This document shows, in pieces, positions 11,358 through 25,126 of a DNA stretch of 64,000 nucleotides (position 1 is its first letter; every line of letters begins with the position of its first letter). Made by a program: the position numbers and the translations under genes. A model generated the notes under the pieces. That model was given only the letters and a program-made list of their open reading frames with translations, made no database searches and was not told the DNA's origin. This DNA comes from Ichthyophthirius multifiliis (Eukaryota > Ciliophora > Oligohymenophorea > Hymenostomatida): positions 62,001 through 126,000 of the forward strand of contig NW_004086057.1 of assembly GCF_000220395.1 (NCBI RefSeq). The letters run 5' to 3'.

Positions 11358-12336
11358 TCATTATTTTTCTTATGTTTCTTCTATTATTACTCCATTTACC
11401 GAATTTTTTCTTGAATATACAGATTCAACTACCTTATTTAAAATTTCATAACAATTTCTTTTTTTTTTTAATAATTTATTTTATACTAATTTTTTTACTA
11501 TAAGTCAATATAAACATTTTCTAAATTATAAAGTCTTCTTATTGCTTAAGATATGTAATTAATTCCTTTTTCTTTTATTTTATTACCACTTTTAATTTTT
11601 TAGTTAACATAAAAAAATAAATTATACTTAATAAAAAGTTTTAAATTTCTCAAGTTCGTCATTTTTGATATATATTTTGATAGCTGATTTAGTCCTTCAT
11701 TTGTAATTTCATTTTAACTTAAATTTAATACTGAACATTTAAAACTATACATAAAAAATAAAATTTACGTTATATTTAAGGAAAGGTCTAAAATCCAATA
11801 CATCTATGAAATATTTTACATAAGTGTAATTAAATTTGTCACATTCATTTCACTCTAACTATTAATTAATTTTTTTAATTAAAAATCGAAATAATTTTTA
11901 GTTTAAAACCTTATTTATAATTCTATTTTTTATAAATTATTCAGTTTTAAAATGGAAAGAGATAAATTTTCTAAACATTAATTATTTAATTTACATTCCC
12001 TAAACATTTATTATATAATAATTTTTTAAGTTTTAATTAAGAAAATACTCTAAAACAATTGTTAAGCTTTTTAAATTTATTAAATTTTGTAAAGATAAAG
12101 AAAGTTAATTTAATGAAACATAATCAATTTAACACCCACTATTTAAAATAATTTTTTTTTATTATTTATAAATTTAAGAAATAAAAAAATAAATACGTTT
12201 TTTCTTAATATATTTTTGAATCTAAATATAAATTATTTTATATTTCTAATGAATTCTAAAAATTTTAATAGGTTAGATTCTATATATCTTTATATAATTA
12301 TTATCTTTAAAGTTCTTTTTAATTTATTTATCCCAT
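11358..12336 (-). CDS. Leucine-rich-repeat protein (ciliate type)
   Basis: Reading from ATG 12336, an N-terminal Gln/Asn segment is followed by an intron (about GTATTT...AAATAG, ending near 12140). Leucine-rich repeats then appear: VSLNQLSLSLQNLINLKSL, and nearer the C-terminus CSVLNLSQNEITNEGLNQL and ISKMTNLRNLKLF. The last segment, EILNKVVESVYSRKNSVN, ends at TGA 11358. The middle lies in more than one frame, so at least one more intron or slip exists; an A11 run near 11463 sits at one frame change. LRR proteins of this kind are abundant and fast-evolving in ciliates and act in protein-protein binding; no specific role is visible. Exon boundaries in the middle are not settled. Confidence 0.55.
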
Positions 12337-12669
12337 TTTTATTATTTATTATTTTTATCAGATTTTTTATTTAATAAAATTTTAATTTAAAAAATATGAT
12401 TGTTTCTTTATTTAATAATGTTATCTATTGTTTTTTTTAAGTGATTCATGTGTTATATATTTTTTTTTTTATAAAATCTTAAAATATAAGCCTTATATTA
12501 TTAAATTTTTAATAAAATACAAGAAATTAATTTTGTATATATAAGGAAAAAAAAAAATTAATTATAAGATTAAACAAGTAAGTTATTTTATTAATTTATT
12601 ATATATATTCAAAAATAAACTAAAATTACTTTTAATAATTTTTTCTATTATTATTTTTATAGAAAAAAT

Positions 12670-12783
12670 AATTTTTACTTTGCTCAATTCGCGTAATTAA
12701 TTTTTTCTTTGTTCAATTCACGTAATTAATTTTTACTTTGCTCAATCGCGTAATAAATTTTTATTTTGCTCAATCGCGTAATT
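12670..12783. repeat. Four-copy 29-bp tandem repeat with CpG core
   Basis: Four head-to-tail copies of 27-29 bp lie at 12670-12698, 12699-12727, 12728-12754 and 12755-12783. Each has the shape AATTTTTACTTTGCTCAAT, then (T)CGCGTAATT. Copies differ at a few positions: copy 2 has TTCACG instead of TTCGCG, and copies 3 and 4 lack one T. The CGCG core stands out strongly in DNA this AT-rich. It is not part of a visible gene. It could bind a protein or be an unstable minisatellite. Confidence 0.85.
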
Positions 12784-13303
12784 AATTTTATTCATTTTTA
12801 TATTAATATTTAATTATTTAATATAAAAAAATAATATTATATATTATTTGATATAGTTTTGAATTATTTAATAAATGAAAATAATTATAAAATATAAATT
12901 ATATGCATTTTATATAATTCATATTATAATTAATTCTTATTTATTAATTATATTTATTTTTATTATCAATATTTAAAGTAATTATATTTTTAAATAAATT
13001 TAATATTATTAATTTTGTTTAAAATAAATCTTAAGATTTAATGATTTTTTATATTTTGAAAATATTATATATAATATATTAATATAACTTTAAATATTTA
13101 ATAAAATTATTTATAGTATAAAACAAAGATTAATTTAAACATAAATTAAAAAAAAATACAGACAATGTATATTTTGTATATAGTAATTACATGTTTTTTA
13201 ATATTTAATTGTTAGTTTAAAATTTTTAAAAGAATGCTTAACAATCAACTTTTTTAATATTAATTTTTATTTTATTAATGTTAATTTAATTATATTTTTT
13301 TTT

Positions 13304-13915
13304 TCAATTTTTTTCTTTTCTTTTTACTTTCTTAAAAAATATGAAATCTATAGAATTAATCTGACTTTTAACAAAATTAGTATTAAATCTATCAAACATA
13401 TATAAAATAAGAATTACACTTTCTATATTTCTTATAATCTATTTTAAATAAATATAAATAATAAAAAATTTAATAATTTTTATAAGAAATATAATTATGT
13501 AATAACATAAAAAATTATATTTAAACATCAACTTATATCCAAAATTCAAGAAAAACTCATTCATAATAAATTAAAATGCTTAATAAGATTACTTATATAT
13601 TAAATAGAATTCATAATATATTACTTGTATTTTACTTGACATGTAAAATTATTTATTTTATAATGTACCATTATACTTAATCTTCCTTTTAATACTGCTA
13701 ATTAAGTAAAATGTAATAATATATTTATTAGATAAATTATTTATATTATTATATATTAGAATAACACCCAATTTTAAAAATATTTAGACTATCATAAACC
13801 ATTATTATTATTTTAAAATGTTTACTTATATAATGATTTTACAAAAAACTCTTATCTTTGTATAAAATCGCTAATTTCGCATTTACAATAATATAATATA
13901 AATTATTTTGGTCAT
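13304..13915 (-). CDS. Weak candidate membrane protein
   Basis: A 203-residue open frame from ATG 13915 to TGA 13304 is strongly hydrophobic (for example YYIIIFLIKIIKFFIIYIYL) and ends in a basic tail, KKVKRKEKN. No family is recognised. In this AT-rich DNA with a single stop codon, a frame of this length arises by chance with non-trivial probability, and another frame across the upstream half is also open. Listed only as a possibility. Confidence 0.2.
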
Positions 13916-14238
13916 TTCTGCATCGGTAATTACTGCAGATACAAAAATTAGTAAAATCTATAAACTATTTAAATATTTTTCTTTAATAAACTTTTATATT
14001 TTAAGTAATCATGTGTTATTATTTATTAATATAAATATATTTATTTAAATAAAAATATACTAAATAGCATCAAAAGAATTAATTTTAATATGGTATGTAT
14101 TATTAAAGATAAATTAGTTGTTAAAAATAAAAAAATATGTAATTTATTTACATTTTTAATGTTTGATTTAAAAAAAATAGAATATAATTAAAGTATTAAA
14201 TCTCAATAAAAAAAAATTATATAATTTATATATATATA

Positions 14239-14286
<48 letters not shown>

Positions 14287-15809
14287 CAAATAAATGTAGT
14301 ATTAAAAAACAGATTTTATTCCTTTATTTTTCTTTAAAAATTTAAAAATAATGAAATAAACATTTTCTAATAATTAATTTTATGCTTATTATAATATTTT
14401 TTATAATAAACTTAATAGTATAAATTATATTTTATACTATTTTTTTTGATATATCATTTTCTTATAATAAAAAGGTTATTTTTTTTAAAAAATAACTGTC
14501 TTTATACACATTATATTATTAATTAATTTCTTTTCTTTATTTTTTAAAAAAATATTTTGTAAATTATTGACCATTTAAATTTTTACTATAGATGTTTTAT
14601 CATCTAACATGTTCATATATTTTTAATTTATTTTAAAATCTTTAATATATTTTTTGTTAAATATATAATCTTTAAAATAATTAATTTAAATTTTGTAAAA
14701 AATTATAAAAAAAGATTAAAAAATCTAAATTAAATTACTTAAATTTAGAATTATCGAATAGATTGTCTTCTTTGTATTTAATATAACTATTCAAAAATTA
14801 ATACATCAAATAAATTCTTATTTTTTTGGATATTCTAAACTAATAATATTTAATTTAAATTTTACTTCATTTAAAATGATAATAACTATTGATATTTTAA
14901 TATAAAATATTATTTCTGAAATGTATTCTATTTTAGGTTTTATTTCTAAATAATAATTTATAAATGTTTCCAATTAGTAAAAATTAATAAAGTAAAGATA
15001 ATTACAAAATTTATATAAATTATTAAAAAAGTTTTGAATTTAAAACTTGTATAAAAAAACATAAAATATTATTTTTTTCAAAATAATAAAATAATTAATA
15101 AATAAATAATATAAACAAAAGTAGAATTTTAAGTTTTGTTTAAACAATATACTAAAGTATAAAATTTTTGTTTTATCTTTGTTTTTTTAATATCCAATAA
15201 TATATTACAAAAAATAAATCTATATAAATTTAAAAAATAAATCTATATAAATTTAAAAAATACATTTAAAAATTCATATTAATAATGATTTGTGAAAAAA
15301 TATTTTAATTTAGATTTATACCAGTATAAAATAAAAGATAATTAAAAAAAAAATACAAAAATATATATCTAAATGCTTAAAATTTCATGTTTTTTAATAT
15401 TTATATACATATTCAAAATTATTCATAAATAGTAAAAACCATATTAATATTATATTTAGTTGTTAAAATAAAATAAAAAAAATATAGTTTATATATCATT
15501 AATATATTTTTTTTAAATATTAGATAAAAAAAAAAATATAGATCTATTTAATTAAATAAATATAATAGCATTTATAATAAAAAAAAAAATTGAAAATCTA
15601 AAATAAAAAAATTTTTTAAACTTAAAGTATATAAATAAAAATATGATTTTGATTAATATAATATATTATTAATGATAAATTAGTAAATTTATATAATAGT
15701 GAATGTAAAAATAAATAAAAAATAATTAAATGAAAATAATTTCAACACATTGTTAAAAAATAAAAGAATATAAGCAAATAAAAATATAATAAATATAATA
15801 AATATAAAA

Positions 15810-15851
<42 letters not shown>

Positions 15852-16181
15852 CATATTATTTATATTATTCTATATATCTTATAATATTTGTCTTTTATTA
15901 TGTCTTTTTATTTGTTCTTTTTATTTTTTTTATTTTATAATATATAATTATATACATATAATTTTTTTACTAAAAGAATTATTTAAATTTTTTTGTTTTT
16001 TCACAAAAAATATTTAATAAAAATTTAAAAACTCTGATTAAAAAAATTTTTTATTCCATAATATTATAATTTATAATAAAAAAATATATAAATAATTATG
16101 TAAAATATAATATCTTATATTAAGCTAAATAATCTTTTTTAACATAATTATCCTATTTAAAAAAATGAAAAAAAAATATAA

Positions 16182-16835
16182 TCATTGTTAACTATAAACC
16201 AATTTAACAAGTTAATTATGTAAATCTTGTACAGATTGATTAGAATTTATAGTTTTCTTATAAGATGAAACTTATTCATTATCAAAACGACGTTAATTAA
16301 CTTCTAATAAAGCCTTTGAAGTTCTATACTATATTAAGTAGTCCATAAATTCCAAAGATCTAAATAATGATTCTCTATTTCCCCATGTCCAAGCAACTTC
16401 AGCAACTACAGGAATAATAAACATACCCAATCTGAAAGAATAAGGTAAGTTAAATAACTGAGCTACAACAAACAAACCACCTCCAACAGCTACACCTCTA
16501 ACTGGCCACATCCATTTAGCATTAAAAGTATTATTTAAATCTGATGATATACATGAGTTAATAGATTTGTAGGAACTTACTTCATTTGGATATATTTTTC
16601 CTAATTGCTACTTTTTTCTCAATAATTCTAATTATAAAATGTCTTTTTAGAAGAATTTAGGGTACATCCATTATCCTGTAAAAGCTATATTTCTTTAAGA
16701 TCTCTATAATTAGTAGGTGACTCTATCAATATCTTTTTAATAAGACCCATAGTTAGCTCTTACATCGGAATCCCATTAATGAGTGAATGGACTTTCTTTA
16801 GGATCTACTTAGGATTTTATATTTAAATGAACCAT
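16182..16835 (-). CDS. Conserved-looking membrane protein, possibly mitochondrial
   Basis: 217 residues in one exon, with clearly higher GC than its flanks and a Trp/Pro/Gly-rich composition, so it is a well-constrained gene. The N-terminal half is hydrophilic and polar (HQWDSDVRANYGSYQ; TGQWMYPKFFQKD). Two hydrophobic segments follow: WPVRGVAVGGGLFVVAQLF and LGMFIIPVVAEVAWTW. A charged tail around LFRSLEFMDYLIQYRTSKA ends it. This layout resembles accessory subunits of ciliate respiratory complexes, but that is inference; I do not recognise the family with confidence. No cleavable presequence is obvious. It stands alone, with AT-rich DNA on both sides. Confidence 0.8.
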
Positions 16836-18008
16836 TTGACTATTTTATTTTTTAAAAATGAATTTTATTTTATTTTTTCCTATAAATATAAATATTTTAT
16901 TATGATTTTTTAATTTATTTTTATTATTATATAAAATGTTTTTATTTTAGAAAGTCTTTATATATTTTAATTTTATTTTTTATTTATTTATAGGTATTAT
17001 TATTTTATATTCAATATTTTTAATAAACTTAATATATATAAAAAAATAAATATTTTAAATAATATAATAAACAATTTTAATAAAAAAAAATATTTTTAGT
17101 ATGTTATAATTTTCTTAAACTAAAAAAGATTGTTTATGAATTTTCAATAATATATTTACAATTATAAATAATTACTTAGTATGTATAAACATTGATGTGC
17201 TTATAAAAATTGTAGTTAACTGATTATAAAATAAATAATCATTTTTATTTTATTTTTAAATTTTCATATCAACTATCAAATAATGCATTAGTTTTTAATA
17301 TTATTTTTATATATTTTTATTTTTTTAAAACAGCAATCTACATAAAAAAGGCAAGAAAAAAAACGGATAATAGCATTTATTTTAATAAATTTAATTTTAA
17401 AAAATATTAAATAAACTATGCTAAAAAGTATATATCTTTTTTAAATGAAATGATAAAAAATATATTAAAAATTATGAATAAATTAATTAAAATTATTTGA
17501 AGTATATTTATAAGATATATAAATTGTAGTTTGTGTATTTTAGATTCGAAAAATTGATTATTATAATTGTATATATTTATTAAATTATTTTATGTTTATA
17601 TTGATTTAATTATAAAAATATGACATTCTACTAATATAAATTAAATATATCAAAATATTTTTAAAAAGTAGATATATTATATTTTTACATAAATAGTATC
17701 TTTTTTATATAAGTATTATTTATTTTTAAAAATTATTATTATATATTTTTTATTAATTAAATCTACTATTTTTTTATAAAAAAGTAAAAAACTATAAAAT
17801 CAATTATTTTTTTTATTTTTTTAAAAAATTATATTAAATATAATCATTCATAAATATATTTTCCGTGTATTTAAATAAAAATACAAAGGATTATAATATT
17901 AAATAAAATAATAAAAATACTTTCTTAAGGTTTAAGTTTATACAATTTAAACAAAAAAACCAAATGCATTTCCATAATAGCTAAACTAACATACAAAAAA
18001 GTTAAATA
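16836..18008. other. AT-rich non-coding stretch
   Basis: This 1.17-kb gap lies between divergent genes. A and T runs dominate; I see no supported gene and no ordered repeat. Confidence 0.6.
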
Positions 18009-19077
18009 ATGAGAAATTAAATTACAAAATTATAAGATACTTTTACTCCTCTTTTAAACATTTAAAAAAAATTAATAAACAATAAGGAAAACATATAATA
18101 TAACTATACGACACCACCTCAGTTCTAAAGTATAGATAATACTAATATCAATTCTGAATATATAATGTAATAAAAAAAAACACCAAGTTCAACAAATACT
18201 ATATTTACAAATTAGCCGATTTAAAATTATTTGGAATCTTAAAAAAATGAAGATTTGAATCTTTTTTTTAAATAAATATTTTAATAACCTTTTTTATTTT
18301 ATTCTACTCCATAAATGGAATTACAAAATCTTTAAGTTTCTTAAAATGATTAATATGATGTTTTTACTTTTATTATTCCAAACAAATAAAATGAATAAAT
18401 AATTTCAGAGAAAAAAAAAAATAGGATTAAACATAGAAGTAATAATTAGAATTAGAATAAATAAAAGAATAGTAGTTGAAAATTAAAAACTTAAAAATAA
18501 AAAAAAGAAAACTGAAGGAAAATAAAATTATAAAATTTAACTAAATAATTAAATAAATGAAGAAAAAAGTTAGAATTAAAATTAATTAGTATAATGTAAT
18601 GATCTTTTTAAATAATTTATTGATAATTATGAAGAAGTAGATTATGATGATTAATTAAGTATAGAAAAAAACTTAAATCAAACTTCTTAAAAAAATAAAA
18701 AGCATTGTAAATTTGATACCAAAAATTTGGTAAAGAATTTCTTAAATTAATTCGTTTCATTTATTCATACATAATAATAAGAATAAAATATAGTTTAATT
18801 ATAAAATTTATAGTTAAATGAATTTAAATAATAATTATAAATATTTTTTAAAGGAAAAAAGTTTAATAGAGTTTTATTAAAAGAATTCATATTTTAAGAT
18901 ATTTTTAGGCCTCTTTTTTTATATTTTTTATAAAATAAAGCACCAGAATGGATTTAAAACGGAAGAATGAAAGATAAACCATCCCATTTAAGAGCTTTAA
19001 GAAATTTTATTTATGTTTGTTAAAATTATGATAGAATTAAATCCTGGAGATTTAGATATAATTTTATATAAAGTTGA
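18009..19077 (+). CDS. Gln/Asn-rich hypothetical protein with folded C-terminus
   Basis: Starts at ATG 18009 and ends at TGA 19075; about 355 residues. The N-terminal part is polar and low in complexity (TTPPQFQSIDNTNINSEY). The C-terminal 130 residues look folded: NLVKNFLNQFVSFIHTQQ, then GKKFNRVLLKEFIFQDIF and APEWIQNGRMKDKPSH, ending LRALRNFIYVCQNYDRIKSW. The two parts are in frames one base apart, and the switch falls in or just after an A11 run at 18411-18421, so I read it as a one-base homopolymer slip rather than two genes; a second in-frame ATG at 18391 would serve the downstream part alone. No family recognised. Confidence 0.65.
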
Positions 19078-20288
19078 ATTTTTTTTTAGCATAATATTGA
19101 TAAATTTATTTATTTTTATATTATTTATTATATGTAAAAAGATAGATAATTATAATTTATTTTTAACATAATACTATTTGATTAAAATTTTTATAAACTG
19201 AATTTTTATTTATGAAATAAATTTAAGAACTAAATTTTGATTGTTATTTTTTTAGTGTCATTTATTAATAAACTGAAACTATTTATTAAATTTTTAAATA
19301 AAAATTCAAATTACTTATAAATATAAGTTATTTAATTAACTATATATATATACTTAATTAATTGAATAAATAATATAATATACAATATATTTGTTTATTC
19401 TTTAATTTATTTTATTTAAAAATTAAATTTAATATATTTTTATTTTTTATAATATTAAATTAATTAAAATTTATATATAATTTTAAACTATGTTTCTTTT
19501 TTTAAATAAAAAAACATTTAAAAATAAAAATATATAAATAAAAAAAAATTGTTTATATAATAAAAATATTATAATTAATATATAGCTCTTTTTATATGTT
19601 TTTTTATTTTTTCTTAAATTTTTTTAAAAACTCAATCAAAAAAAAAAAAAAAAGCAATATCCATTTTTTTTAACAACTGAGTTTTTTAAAAATTACAGAA
19701 AAATAAAAAAATTATATAATAAAGTAATATTTATTTAATACTATATTTTTTTATAAAGATATTTTATATATTAAAAATTCTTTTATAATTTAATTTTTAA
19801 AAGTAATCAAAAAGTTAATTTAATTAATGAAAATATATAAAATATATTTTTCACTACTTTATTTCAATTTTTTAAAAATTTTTAATTATTGTTTATAAAA
19901 AATTATATATAAATTTTTAGATTAGAAAAATCTCTCATTTATATTATTATAACTTTGAGATAAAATATAAAAAAATAATGATATTAATTTATTTAAATAT
20001 TAAAAACAAAAATTAAAATTAAAATATAATATTCAAATATTAAAATATTAAATTTTTTAAAAAAAGGTTGAAATTTTTAATTATATTTATTTTTAATAAG
20101 ATACAAAAAATAATATAAAATAAATATAATATTTGTTTTGAATTAATATATATATATATTATTTTTATTATTAATTTTACTTTTAACATAATATATTATT
20201 ATTAAAAAAAATTTAAATATAAAATTGATAATAAAAAATTTGAAATAATAAAAAGTTGTATATATAAATTATATTGATAAAAAAAAAA
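19078..20288. other. AT-rich non-coding stretch with a stem-loop
   Basis: No supported gene. Around 19617-19694 there is an inverted repeat, AAAAACTCA (19626-19634) and TGAGTTTTT (19678-19686), with inner A- and T-runs and a loop containing GCAATATCCA. The rest is A/T runs. Confidence 0.5.
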
Positions 20289-22440
20289 ATGAGTAGCGAC
20301 TAATATCAATAGTATAATATTCCTTTTTATTAACATCAATAACCAATAATCATTCCGAATTTATAGTATATGAATAATAATGGATTTATTCCTTAGGTTT
20401 AATTTCCTTATGGTGGTTTTATTCAAAATAGTATTAATATAAATTAAAATATTTAATAAATAAATCCAACTGTAGGTTATAATACAAATAATAATCTTTA
20501 TTAAAATCTATAATATACGAATTAAAACAATTAATAATAAAACCATAATTACAAATAAAAATAATAATAATAATAAAAAGTTAATAATCCATAAAATCCA
20601 ATTATTGTAGATGAAAATAGTTTAGATGATACACTTTAATAAGCTTGTGAAAAAGGAAAATTAGAGTTTATTAAAGTTTTGGAATAATAAATAGAGGAAT
20701 TTATAAAAACAGAAGAGTAAATAAATTAAAAGAAAAATATATAAAAAAAATAATAAATTTAATTAAATATAAATAAAGAAAAAATATATATAATCTCAAA
20801 TAAATTTATATATATTAATATATTTTACTTTATTTATAAATTTCATATTATTTTAATAAGAAATTAAAGAGTATTTTATGAGTTAGACACATTTGAAAGA
20901 AAAATATTTCATAAAATTTGTGAAAGATATGGTTTAATAAGACCAGTAAAATATAAATATATTTCATAAATTAAATAAATATATTTCATAAATTATATAT
21001 AAAATATAAAAAATTAAAAGAATGTGCAAAAATTAGAAAATGGAAAAGGAAACATTTAAATATAAAAAACAGAAATTACAGCTATGTAAATATATATTTA
21101 TATTTTTTTATATTTAAATAAAAATTAAAAACAAAAAATAATTAATTAAATTAAAATATAGACCTAAAATAAAAGTGGAAGATTTGTTTATTTAATTATA
21201 AGAAAATAATCAAAATGATGAATAAAATAATAATAAAAAACATAAACAAGCCTAATAAATAATAAAAATATTAAATAAGCAAAACTAAAATAACTAAAAA
21301 TAACCAGAGTAAAATGATGAATAATATCAGTAATAATAATAATCTTAATAAAAAATAGATAATAATGGGCAATAAGATATATAATCAAATGAAAATAATA
21401 ATGAATAAGAATTATAATAAGAAGAAAAAAGAAAATAATACGATAATAAAAAAATGAATTACTTATTTAAAAAAAGAAAAATAACTAAAACAATTAAAAT
21501 AATTAGTAAATTAAAATTATTCAAAATAGCAAAAAAAGCAGTAAAAAAGATGAAAATGAAACTTCAAATACAGACGAAGTTAAACAAAAAGAAGAGCAAG
21601 AATCTGATGAATATTCGAGAAAAAATTTCATAAATAAATTAAAAAATAAATAAATATAGTAATAATAATATTAATAATTGTAATAGTAATAAAAATTATT
21701 ATTTTTAAAATAGTAATAATAGAATTAATAATAAAACTAAAATTAATAATTATATTTATAATAGTAATATTAATATATATAATAGTAAGTTTAAATAAAT
21801 TAAAGTTAATAACCGTATAATTATTTACTTTAATATCCTACTTAAATAAACTAACCTTTACCAGATTATTAAATGCAATTTTTTTAACCTAATTTGTTAA
21901 ACTTTGCACCTAATGTTTCTCAAGCTTAAATGTAGCCTAATAATATTTAAATGTAACCTAATAATATATAAATGATGAGCAATTAATAAGCAAAATAAAA
22001 CTTTAATATTTTAGTAAAAAAACATTATAATAATGAATTAGATTTGAAATAAATAGATTAAAAAATTTATTAAATTGAATAATAGCTTTAAGATCTTTAA
22101 GACTAATTCATTGATCCTAATTAAGAAAGTGATATTTAAAAAAAAATGAGCATTATTGCATCTAATAATTTAATTAAGAATAAAATAGAAAATTTGTAAA
22201 AAGAAAATTAGAACTATTTATAAGAAAGATAATAATAGTTAATTTAAATAGAAAAATATAAGAAAAAAACTTAAAAAATAAAATAATAATAATTAATAAT
22301 AGAATTTTAAAAATCAAGATTAAAGTAATTTCAATCAAAATTAGTAATAATTTTAATAAGATTAATAGCTTTTAGACATTGAAGAAAATTTTCCTTCATT
22401 AACTATTTCGGATGAGAAAAAAATCAATAAGAAAAGTTGA
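20289..22440 (+). CDS. R3H-domain RNA-binding protein, Gln/Asn-rich
   Basis: Four exons (introns 20717-20860, 20946-21020 and 21086-21161), about 600 residues. After a Gln/Asn/Pro-rich N-terminus (residues 1-115) comes the R3H core LDTFERKIFHKICERYGL, matching the R-x3-H pattern of domains that bind single-stranded nucleic acid. The remainder is Gln/Asn-rich, with tandem MQPNNIQ copies and a coiled-coil region before a C-terminal DIEENFPSL motif and TGA at 22438. In the last exon the convincing reading changes frame near an A7 run (21448-21454) and back near 22263-22278; the two shifts compensate and look like homopolymer slips. Such proteins often act in mRNA storage or translation; the exact role is not visible. 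Confidence 0.75.
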
Positions 22441-22785
22441 AAAAATAAAAAATAAAAAAAATATTTTTTTTATATAAATAAAGATTATAATTTTTTTAAA
22501 AAATATTTATTTATTTTATATTAAATTTAAACAATTTAAAATAAAAAATAAAAAATATTATTTTTAATTAAAGATTTATTAGTATAATTGAATAATTATA
22601 TTTATAACTAATATTATTTAAAAAATAACAAAAATTTAGTTTTAAAAATATATATAAAAAAGATAAAAAAACTAAATAATAAAATTTTATAAAAAAATAA
22701 TATAATAATTGTTTTTTTTTTAAAAAAAATATTACATAAATTTTATATAGAAAATTAAAACTATATTGATATATTATAAAAATTT
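22441..22785. other. AT-rich spacer between tandem genes
   Basis: This 345-base gap on the plus-strand side contains A/T runs only. Confidence 0.55.
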
Positions 22786-25073
22786 ATGGGAAATAATTAA
22801 ATTGGATATAAAAAGAGATATAAAAGTTCTACCCCATCTAAAATAACTGTTTATTAATATTATTTAGGTCAAAAATTATATTAGTAAGAAAATAAAAGTC
22901 CTTTAATAATTAAAAATCCATAAAATAATGAAAATTACACAAGAAGTTTATTAAGATAAAACACAACTTTAATAAATTAAAATAGTTATTTAGGGCAAAA
23001 AAATGAATTAAAATAAGAGAGAAATATATTAATAACTGAAAATAGTACATTTTAAAAATAAAAATATAGTGATAAAAAATTTAAAACATAAAAAAAATCA
23101 TTTTTGATACAATAAAAAAATAATAATAACAATTTAATTTTTTCAGAAAAAATAAATGAATTAAGTTAAGCTTTTTAGTTTGTTGCAGATTTAAAGTTTT
23201 TTGAAAACTTACTTAAGGATCATAGTGAATGTTTAATTTAAAGTACTATTATGAGTTTTAATTAATAGATTTTTTAAGAAGAAAATAAAATTGATTTCCT
23301 TAATTATATTATGTAAATGAATATTTTCGAAGAAAATATTATTAATTAAAATAGAGGAAAAATTGAATAAATTAAAATAAATAAAAGAAATAAAAATAAT
23401 AAAGTTGAATCTTAATATTAAAGTTAATTTAAGATTTTTGATTTCAGTTAAAATTAAAAATATTATACAAATGAAAGTATTTCTTCTATTAATAGTAACA
23501 AATAAATAGATAATGAAAGAAAATATAAAGAAAATAGAATATATAATGAGAATAAATAATATGTAAATGAAGATGAAAAAAATACAAAATATTAGATTTA
23601 AATAACAGAAATAAATAAAGATTAATTTTAAACAAAATATAACAATAAAATAGTTAATAATAATGATAATAAATATAATATTAATAATAATTTTAAATAT
23701 AATTAATTAAATTAAGAATATTAATAAGATTTTAGTTAGAATTAAAGTTAAGGAAATTAACTTTAATTAAATAATTAAAATACTAATGTTTAAGATTAAT
23801 AATATATATAATTAGATAATTAATAAAATAAATAATAGAATATATATTAAGAAAGTTAATAATAAAGTTAAATTTCTTAATAAAGTTATGTATAAAATGT
23901 AATTAATATAAATAAAACTTAAAAGAATAGTACTTTTTATGAATAAGAAAATGTTGTATAAAATAACAATTAATAATAAATTTATCCATTTTATTCAATT
24001 TAATAAGGAAGGAACGTACATGAATTTGAGAAATAAGAAATATTGAATAAATTTGTTGAATAATAAATATAAGATAAACATATAGAACAATTTAAAAAGA
24101 AGATTTTTATGAAAGAACAAGAAAAATAATAATAGGATGAATAGGAAAAATACATAATTCCAACGTTTTAATATGGAAACGATGGAAATGAAATCATAAA
24201 AAATCAAAAATTATTAAGTTAAATTAAAGCAAATCTTTCAATTGAAAAAATAAAAAATGAAGAAAATAAAAAAGAATAGCATAATTCCGAATTATTAAAA
24301 TTATAAGATGAATAAATTAAAAAAGCGGAAATCGAATGCAAACTATTAGATAAGAAAATACAAAAAAAAAAGGAAAAAACTCCTTTAAATAATAGAAAAA
24401 ATTAGCCTGAAAAAGAAGTTTTATATTTAAAAGAAAGTTATACATAAAATAGTAAAAAAAGGACGTCTAAAAAAGAAGAAGAAGAAGAAGAATTGAAAAA
24501 AGTAGATATCTATACAAAATAATATATTAATGGAAAATAATATTAGTCAGAACATTTTAAAAAGAAATAACTTGAAAATAAAAAAGAAATTATTGTTAAT
24601 AATAGTAATATTAATATATAATAAAATGAGTAAAATAAATAATAAAAAAATAAATAAGAAAATAATGCCATATAATTAGATATGTTTGAGGATATAGAAT
24701 AATCAGAAAAAAATCAAACACAGACTGAATAATCAAGTGTATAAACTGATGAAGATTTCAAAATTATAAAAAGTAAAGAAATAATTAAAGAAAATCCAAT
24801 TTAAATAAAATAAAATTAACAAAAAAGCTCAACATCCTAAACTAAAAGTTATGATTAGATTCCTGTATGTATTAATGTTTCGAAATTTTAAAAAAATAAA
24901 TAATAAGAAAAAATAGTAAATTAATCAATAGAAGAAGAATAAAATATGATACAAAGTGTTTAATAAGATATAAATAATTTAAAAGGAAAAATTATGAATA
25001 GAATAAAGACTTTAAGCTAAATTGATTATAAAGAAATATAGTAATAATAATCATAAAATATGATTAATTTTTC

Positions 25074-25126
<53 letters not shown>

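Larger units (their letters stand above)
12337..16181. other. Large AT-rich, gene-poor region
   Basis: Nearly 4 kb with no well-supported gene. It holds a four-copy 29-bp tandem array (12670-12783), a weak reverse-strand open frame (13304-13915), long TA tracts at about 14228-14286 and 15817-15846, and Lys/Ile-rich open stretches on the minus strand around 14500-15000 that could be remains of a gene. GC content is lower here than in the genes. Confidence 0.5.

Noticed and set aside
14228-14286. TA tract as a possible origin or structured element
   Set aside because: Pure dinucleotide repeat like at least five others in the window; nothing specific to a function.
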